Below are positions 55,981 to 64,000 of a stretch of 64,000 nucleotides of DNA, piece by piece. The notes beneath the pieces were generated by a model. The model saw nothing but the letters and a program-made list of their open reading frames with translations, was not told where the DNA came from and made no database searches. The DNA is from Symsagittifera roscoffensis (taxonomy: Eukaryota; Xenacoelomorpha; Acoela; Convolutidae). The stretch covers positions 70,955,345 through 71,019,344 of the forward strand of contig NC_087062.1 in the NCBI RefSeq assembly GCF_963678635.1, read 5' to 3'. Made by a program: the position numbers and the translations under genes. Numbering within the stretch: the stretch's first letter is position 1; every line of letters starts with the position of its first letter.

Positions 55981-56310
55981 CAGGGGCGGATTTAGGGGTT
56001 AGGGGGGGGGGGGCGGTTGCCTGTCCTCAAGGATTCGACCCCCTTCCTACCCAAAGGGTCCCCTTTTGTACTATTTTGAGATATCCATTTTCGGCTGACG
56101 GACAAAAAAGTTTTTCTATAGGCGCTTTTGGCGCCAATAAATACTAAATTTAGGGGGAGCGCGCGCCAAAAAAAACGCGATTTTTTGGTAAAAACTTCCC
56201 AAAAAATAAAAAAGCCTTAAAACGATGTTTTTCGCCTAATTTTTAAAAAAGTTTGCCTGCGGCGCAAAAATTTAGACCAAAACAGGGCCTTCTCGGTGAG
56301 TATACAGTTT
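55981..56310. mobile_element. MITE-like fragment, CAGGGGCGGATTTAG family
   Basis: Starts CAGGGGCGGATTTAGGG followed by a long G run. The interior has GGCGCTTTTGGCGCC and GCCTGCGGCGC as in the copies at 6942 and 51524. The right terminus was not found, so 56310 is approximate. Confidence 0.55.
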
Positions 56311-58325
56311 GTTTTAACATAAGATCAAAAAAATTTAAAAAAATTACTTTTTTCATACTGTATCAAAAGAAATTTTTTCATACTGTATCAGATTATATAA
56401 CCGCTTTTAAAAAGTTAACGCGAAATAAGCAGACAAAAAATAGGACAATAACCACGAATCTGAGAAAAAAACATGGAAAAGTTTCAATTTTATTTCAAAG
56501 ACTTAATGACAACCTAAAATGAACTCTTATTTGATAGTTATTTGAATTTTCGAATAATGACTGTGTTCGTCTACTGCACAGGTAAATAACTGTACGTATT
56601 TTTTCAGGTTTGTATGAAAAACTATTTATGATGAAAAAAGTATAGAGCCCGAAAACAGTTCAGTTGATCGAAAAACATAAAAAAAGATATGGATATCAAA
56701 CATTTAAATTCCTCTTCAAAGCTGAAACAATTGACATGTCGCAAAAAGCATTGTCAGATTAAAAATAACATTTCGTTTATAAATCAAAGTAACCAAGCTT
56801 CTACATCAAAAAAAGTATCTCAAAAGTTCACATACATGCCAGACATTTGAATATTCTACATAGAGGCGAAGCGGAGCTTCGCACCACTTGCGATCGACAC
56901 AAACATAGAAGTTACGGGAAAAAAATCAAATATTGAAAAAACTAGGTGGACCAAATTTTTCGTTTCTCGATAAAAACAACTAAGGGCCAGTTAAATATGA
57001 ATGTATGTGTTTGATAATGAATGAATTGCTCTATTGATGCGGCACGAAAAATGTGATTACAAAAATTGGTCTTTGTCCAAAACCTTAGTTGTTTCACTAC
57101 TAAAATAGATGAGAAGAGTAAACAAATTGAGATAATCAATATTCCCAGGGAGATATCATTTCTCTTACAACAAATTGAGGAGCTTCGGCTTCTGCAGGGT
57201 TATTTATCGCAATTGGTTCTTTCAATTGAACTTTACATCTCAGATTTGATTGTGTAAATTAAAAAAAATCAAAAAAATTTCTATAAAACGCTCAAGAGAC
57301 TTTCCAAAACTGATATTTTTTTTCTGAAAGAATCAGATTGTGGCCACTTAAGTAGAGAAGATTCCCAAAACTGAGTTTTTTGAGTGAACACAACCTGAGA
57401 TTTGGTACGATAGTTTCCGCGTAAAGTCAAAAGATTCCAAAAAACTAGCAGTTTCAAAATTTTGACTTGTTTGAAGGCCATAACTTCTCTCTTAGACAAA
57501 CTGGACATAGTAATTCAAATATAGAGGTAAGCTTTCAACAACCTGTTGTTTCGATTAAACTTTTGATATCAGTTTTGGCAGGATAGTAAGCGAGAAGAGT
57601 CCAAAAAACGGTCAACAAACCAAAAGTTTGACATTTCCGAGATTCATAGCTTTTTGTGTGAGAAAATAGGGAGTAGCCGTTTATGCAAAAAGAAATCACG
57701 CAACTTGTAATTTCTATTGCACACAAAATCTCAGATTTGGGAGGGAAGTTCTCGAGAAAAGTCATAAACTTTCAAAAAACTGTTAAAAAGTTTTGGGTGA
57801 TAAAAAATTTGGGCGCAGTCGCTTACGCAGGAAGCATTTCAAAACCTATCTAATTGTTGAAACCAAAAACTCAAATTTGAGAGGTATAGCTTTTGAGAGA
57901 AAAAAATCAAAATACTCGCCCACAGACTTTTTCGAAGGAGATAAATTTCCATACCAAAAAAAAACTTCAACAAACCGATTGATAAACAAATAACCAAATT
58001 GAAAAGTGCAGGGAAGAGTGTTAAAATTAAGTTACCCTTGAAAAGACCCAAAATTAGGTCACTAGGCCGATAAAAATTAAGCTGGAATAATTTGGACCGA
58101 GGAAGTTTTTTAGCAAAACAAGAAAACAGAAGGATATACGAAGTCAAGCAAAGTAAAAGTATAAATTGTAGAAGTAAATCAAACACTGAAAGCAACATCA
58201 AAAAAAAAATGCGCACAGCAAAAAAAAAAGTTTCAAAAATTACAACAGAAAAGCAGACAAATAATTGGCCGAAAACGTTGCTTGAAACAGAATATTGCAT
58301 ATTCGAAAAAAAGCAGGTCCTGGTT

Positions 58326-58379
58326 AGCTTCGAACTAAGGATCCTTGCCTTCCGACGCATACTCGTTACCTCTAGGCTA
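58326..58379 (-). other. tRNA-like (SINE-type) segment
   Basis: Minus strand carries TAGCCTAGAGG (A box) and AGTTCGAAGCT (B box), about 43 bases apart start to start, inside a tRNA-like context. The stems are imperfect, so it is probably a tRNA-derived SINE relic. Confidence 0.5.
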
Positions 58380-58480
58380 TGTTGGCCGGGAACGCATCGA
58401 AATTTGATTTAATTACAAACCAAGATACAGGTGGTTCTGTTGAGTAAGTTGTCCACCCGAAAAGTTTATATTCAGGTTTG

Positions 58481-58505
58481 ATTACGCTTGCTAATCGCAA
58501 GCGTA
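58481..58505. repeat. Perfect 10-bp stem hairpin
   Basis: TTACGCTTGC, loop TAATC, GCAAGCGTAA. No T run follows on either strand. Confidence 0.9.
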
Positions 58506-59393
58506 AACATGGGAGCGTCATTGTTGCGGAATCCGCTTACAATTCACACAATGCCCAGTTTGACCTCGTAATGGTTTTTCTAATTAAAATGAATGTAACC
58601 ATAGCTAGATTTTGCATTAGTATAAAAACACGGTAATGATGACAACACCGAAGGTGTTGTAATTATAATCATTAACTATTTGTACTTTTTTTTAAATCAG
58701 TTTATTGTCATGTATAATGTATACTAACTTAATTGGAACCCCGCTGACGGTAAGATAAGGCAAGATTGCACTCTGCCACTGCAAAAGCCTCAAAATTGTC
58801 AAATTCTTCCCAAATTTGACACCACGGTTTTTGAGCAGCTCTCAAATTCTCTAAGAGATACTAAATCTAAAGTAATTAAGCTACTATATTCAAGTGACAG
58901 AGCTGCACTTGAACATCGTTTGATTTCTGCCATTTTATAACAATGACAAAAACCACACACACTGTGAAAAGTGTTATTTATCGTCGAGTGCTAAGTTACT
59001 TAAGGCATAAATTTACGAACCACACCAACGTACCAAGTAATTATTTGTAGCCTTGACTCATGATTATTTTTGACCAAATATTTTGCTCGATCAGTCTTTA
59101 AATTTTGATCAAGCTTTCCATAGCAGTTTCAATAACTGCAGGAAGGTACTGATTCAAACAATAACATTGAAAAAATCCTTTAGCCATAACATGTTTCACT
59201 GCAGGTGATGCAAACTCATCTTAGGGTGTATTAAGATTCTATTTTTTCAAGGATTGCCAATGGTCGCCGTAAATCTGTTTTTCAGGGCACCTTAGTACTT
59301 ACACGTGGGTCGGAGGTTTAAAGAAAAGGACTAAAATACGAAAAACATTTTAAAAAACTTAACTCTATAGCCTCTTTCGTAGTCCTAATTTTT

Positions 59394-59486
59394 CATAAAG
59401 TGCAGAAAATATATTAGAAAACATTTCGCTTCGGCTGCTCATAAAGTGCAGAAAATATATTAGAAAACATTTCGCTTCGGCTGCTC
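59394..59486. repeat. Perfect 46-bp tandem duplication
   Basis: The unit starts CATAAAGTGCAGAAAATATA at 59394 and again at 59440, with no differences. Confidence 0.95.
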
Positions 59487-61636
59487 GAAAAATAGATTAA
59501 GACGGAAATTAGCAAAAATTCAGATTTGAATGCAATGGAGTTTTTAATTTGCGATGTTATTAGAAATTGAAACGTAAGATTTAATGACAAAATCGAACCG
59601 AGCCACACCAACATCAGTTAAAGGGCAGTCGGAATGTTTAGGGCTTTGCTCTCATACGAGCATATTTTTAGACTTGTAAGGGTCAGCGAATCTTTTCTGT
59701 GATTATTATTGTCCCGCCATTCAAAGCGAGCGACGGAAAATTTTGAGCTCGGGTAGTTGTTTTTCCAGACAAACTTCGATATTTTAAAAAGCCTTTATTG
59801 ACGGAACTTTTTCACATCAACTATAAGGTACTGATCTCCTGAACTCAAAGTAAACAAAAACTGCGAAGTTTTTGAGGTTTCAAAATTGTCATTTTGTGAT
59901 GTGCACTTTATTTCGATCTATTAAAGCGTACGTGCTAGTAGCAAAAACGGGAAAAAATAGCGCAAACTCGTTTAAAATATCTAAACAAAAGAGCAAAAAA
60001 AGAAATAAAATTCATTACGAGGCCAAACTGTTGATTTTGTGAATTGAAAGCGAATTCCGCAATAAAGACAATCCCTTTGTTTTTCTTTTAATCTTTCGAC
60101 TTCGTTGATCGTTCCGACAAAGTTTTAACATGTTTAAAGACGTGTCTCTGGAATCCAGAACAAACAGACAAAACTGTCAACCTATCCAGTGCACAGTTTG
60201 GCCTCGTAATGTTCAATTTTTGAAGCAAGAAGTTACTCACCTTAAAGTTCTTAGAATCTCGAGAATTTTTATCATAGGAACTCCTTTGTTTAATTTATTC
60301 CCTTTGAATAAAAATGGATCGAATTTTTTAAAAAACTTTATAAACGGGGAAAATTTTAGTCATCTTTTGAAACTTGCACTCATGCACGTGTTTTATATTT
60401 TTAATGTTTGATAGTATAGTTTGCCTTCCATTTAGGAAAAAAACAACAACTGAAATTGAAACAAATCAGTTGTTCAACTGCGAAAAATCTAAATTAAAGT
60501 TAAAATAGATTTTTTTCCTGAAAAATTTGTGTTGGTTAGTAACCGCAACACCAATTTTCCATCAAATATTCAAAATCAGCTTAAACTAAAATTTTGCACA
60601 TTTTTGTTCGATGCAGAAATTTGGCTTTTTGACTTTTTACCGTATTAGTTAAGTTTGAGAAATCAATTGGGCGTTTCGAAGACAATTTTGTTATCTTCTT
60701 AAGAACGCATCTCCCATCTCTGAATTAAACTTAGCTTCTTTTGGGAGAAAAAGACGTATCTACGAAAATTCCAATCAATTAAACACAGAGTCGGCAATCT
60801 TTGAGCTGAAACCACTTGAACCAAAGAAAAAATGATTTTTGAAAATCTTTCAAGTCCCTCTTGAAACTAGAATAAACAGCACTTGCAACTACATTGAAAA
60901 TTGCTTACAGCAAACAAAAATCAGTGAGCTGGCAACTACACTCTTTCAATTCACTCTTTAATTAACGAAAAGATTATAATTTAAGCTTTCCTTGGAAAAA
61001 CCAGTTTTGAAAGTTAGCAGACAGAAAATGAGACGAAAATGATCTTTCCGATAGAACATGGTCTACCCTCTTAACTTTAAAAATGCAGAAAACATTGAAA
61101 AACAAAATTTTTAGTTTTTGTCACTATTTTCAAGACAATCATTATTGTTCAAAAAGTATGCAGATGGTTCCCGCAAAATCTACCAAAAAGGTAGGATCAA
61201 AAATGCAAAAACTTCCTGAAAGTTTTTGTCACAAATTTTTCTACGGAGACCGCTCAAAAAATTAGGGACCCAACTATTATCTAGCAATAAAATTTAACAT
61301 AATTTTACTATAACATTTTTAATCAACACTCAACTGTGGCACAGAAATATCCGACTTGCGTTCAAAAAAGCGGACCGATCGTAATACAAAGTCACTATCT
61401 GGACTGTGTTAACATGCTATGCATACTCACGCAAAACGGCGGACGCACGGCAAATTAGAAGCAACGCACCGAGTGGATTTTGAAAATAGGTTTTTCCAAT
61501 CTAGCATTCTGGTCCTTCATAAAAACTGGACAATACGGCAAGTTTTAGCAACCAATTGTTTCAAACTAAAAACTATTTTAATACCAATACAAGTCTGTTT
61601 GCTGATTCCTTAGATACAAAACCAAAGCTTGAATAT

Positions 61637-61642
61637 TTTATT
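61637..61642 (-). terminator. Polyadenylation signal of adenosine kinase
   Basis: AATAAA on the minus strand (TTTATT on plus), about 215 bases after the stop codon, a plausible 3' UTR length. Confidence 0.6.
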
Positions 61643-61856
61643 GATAGAATTCTATACAAATAATTGCACCAAAATATTTATGTCTTTATGTCCAAAAGTA
61701 TATTTCTTCCATAGCGACATCAAATACTCCCTCATAATCAATAGTTTTTATCTCAAGAACGTGTTGCTCTTTCATTTTGGGTCTATACATCACAACATCA
61801 AAAATTAAAGTTGCCATTTACAAGTTATGAATAATCAATCAGAAGTTTTCAAAAGT

Positions 61857-62306
61857 TTAGGCACTTATTCCAGCGTCAGAGAGTATTGAACATCTGTCTT
61901 GTTTTTCAAACACACTTCCCGGTTTCTGGATGCAATATTTTGAGGCTGCTTGACCCAATTTAACGCATTGGGATAGTTCAAAACCCTGCGCTAAACCCGC
62001 AATGAAGCCACCGACAAATGAATCTCCAGCACTATTTGTATCTACAATTCTCTCCTTAGATAGTTTGGCTACTTCTACCTCGAGAATGACTTCCCCATTC
62101 GAAGCTACAATAACTGGGTCCAAGCCCTGAGTGAAAACTACAAATCGGTTTCGGTTTTTGTTTGACTTCGGGAGAGAGCTAGCCCATTTGGCGATCTCGT
62201 GGGTGTCTTTACCTTTTGGACCTCCGTTGGCTTCCGAGAACTTTGCGGCTTCCGTTTCGTTTCCAAAGAGGTAGTCAGTGTAAGGTAGAAGTTTGGACAT
62301 GGGCTC
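61857..62306 (-). CDS. ADK: Adenosine kinase, last exon
   Basis: 450 nt from acceptor AAATTAG to TAA at 61857-61859. It encodes the C-terminal half of the ribokinase-family fold. PYTDYLFGNETEA is the ADK NE-motif region, FVVFTQGLDPVIVA follows, and ERIVDTNSAGDSFVGGF carries the catalytic Asp of the PfkB signature (Ser replaces the usual first Gly of GAGD). The end is short with KYCIQKPGSVF. The enzyme phosphorylates adenosine to AMP with ATP in the cytosol or nucleus. Joins in phase 0 to the exon at 63264. The Met in MSKLLPY is internal, not a start. Confidence 0.93.
   Translation of the reverse strand, partial: EPMSKLLPYTDYLFGNETEAAKFSEANGGPKGKDTHEIAKWASSLPKSNKNRNRFVVFTQGLDPVIVASNGEVILEVEVAKLSKERIVDTNSAGDSFVGGFIAGLAQGFELSQCVKLGQAASKYCIQKPGSVFEKQDRCSILSDAGISA

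Positions 62307-64000
<1,694 letters not shown>

Larger units (their letters stand above)
56311..61636. other. Gene-poor intergenic region
   Basis: No supported gene. 57280-57790 is a decayed repeat of roughly 100 bp with recurring words (TTCAAAAAACT, GAGATTCATAGC, GTTCTCGAGAAAAGTC). A word shared by 58528-58573 recurs inverted at 60013-60061 and in part at 60194-60211. 59610-59690 resembles 6615-6695 (GCAGTC..GGCTTTGC..ATACGAGCA). Confidence 0.5.

Noticed and set aside
58318-58392. Functional tRNA gene
   Set aside because: Boxes are present but acceptor and other stems do not pair well.
60130-60411. 93-codon plus-strand ORF as a gene
   Set aside because: No domain, AT-rich, and it overlaps a dispersed repeat.

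Overview
This window is AT-rich nuclear DNA from an invertebrate animal. Host genes have spliceosomal introns with GT-AG borders, standard stop codons are used, and both Ty3/Gypsy-like and BEL/Pao LTR retrotransposons are present. The species cannot be named from the sequence. No bacterial operon, CRISPR array, rRNA or complete tRNA gene was seen. All three recognisable host genes lie on the minus strand: a tetraspanin (exons scattered between 30110 and about 4057), an intronless class V aminotransferase/cysteine-desulfurase-like gene (54572 to 52272), and the 3' half of an adenosine kinase gene (63489 to 61857) whose first exons lie beyond the right edge.

Layout. 1-3390 is a 1.66-1.68 kb unit present twice in tandem, followed by a 200-N assembly gap (3848-4047) that falls in the 3' part of the tetraspanin gene. 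4057-30110 is the tetraspanin gene. Intron 2 holds a MITE-like element and a GCCGCGACTAATTTTTCGAC-type minisatellite. Intron 1 (about 21.1 kb) holds a giant 19,734-bp LTR retrotransposon (9192-28925, 409-bp LTRs, AATG target duplication), opposite in orientation to the gene, and a 388-bp foldback repeat. 30111-32847 shows no gene. 32848-42657 is a 9.8-kb BEL/Pao element (LTRs of 539 and 526 bp, GTGGT target duplication). 43740-46590 is a decayed minus-strand gag-protease fragment of a third LTR element, followed by a perfect 477-bp direct repeat. 47676-52271 has no recognised host gene. The aminotransferase gene and then adenosine kinase close the window.

The giant element is the most unusual object. 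Besides gag, protease, reverse transcriptase, RNase H and integrase it has a small ORF upstream of gag, a 404-codon membrane-anchored Pro/Ser/Thr-rich ORF after pol, a G-rich island with several perfect hairpins, an env-like gene resembling chuvirus-type glycoproteins, and a further, unrecognised roughly 600-codon gene behind a splice-acceptor-like site. Its coding strand is A-rich and G-poor. The copy is dead: frameshifts mostly in A runs, nonsense codons, and a Glu in place of the first Asp of the RT YxDD box.

The BEL copy is also broken, but its last 618 codons (integrase) are open. Its leader has three repeated hairpins whose stems differ while still pairing, and its LTR contains a tRNA-like A-box/B-box pair. 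LTR pairs of both elements differ at roughly 2 percent of sites by eye, so both insertions appear to be of broadly similar, not very recent, age.
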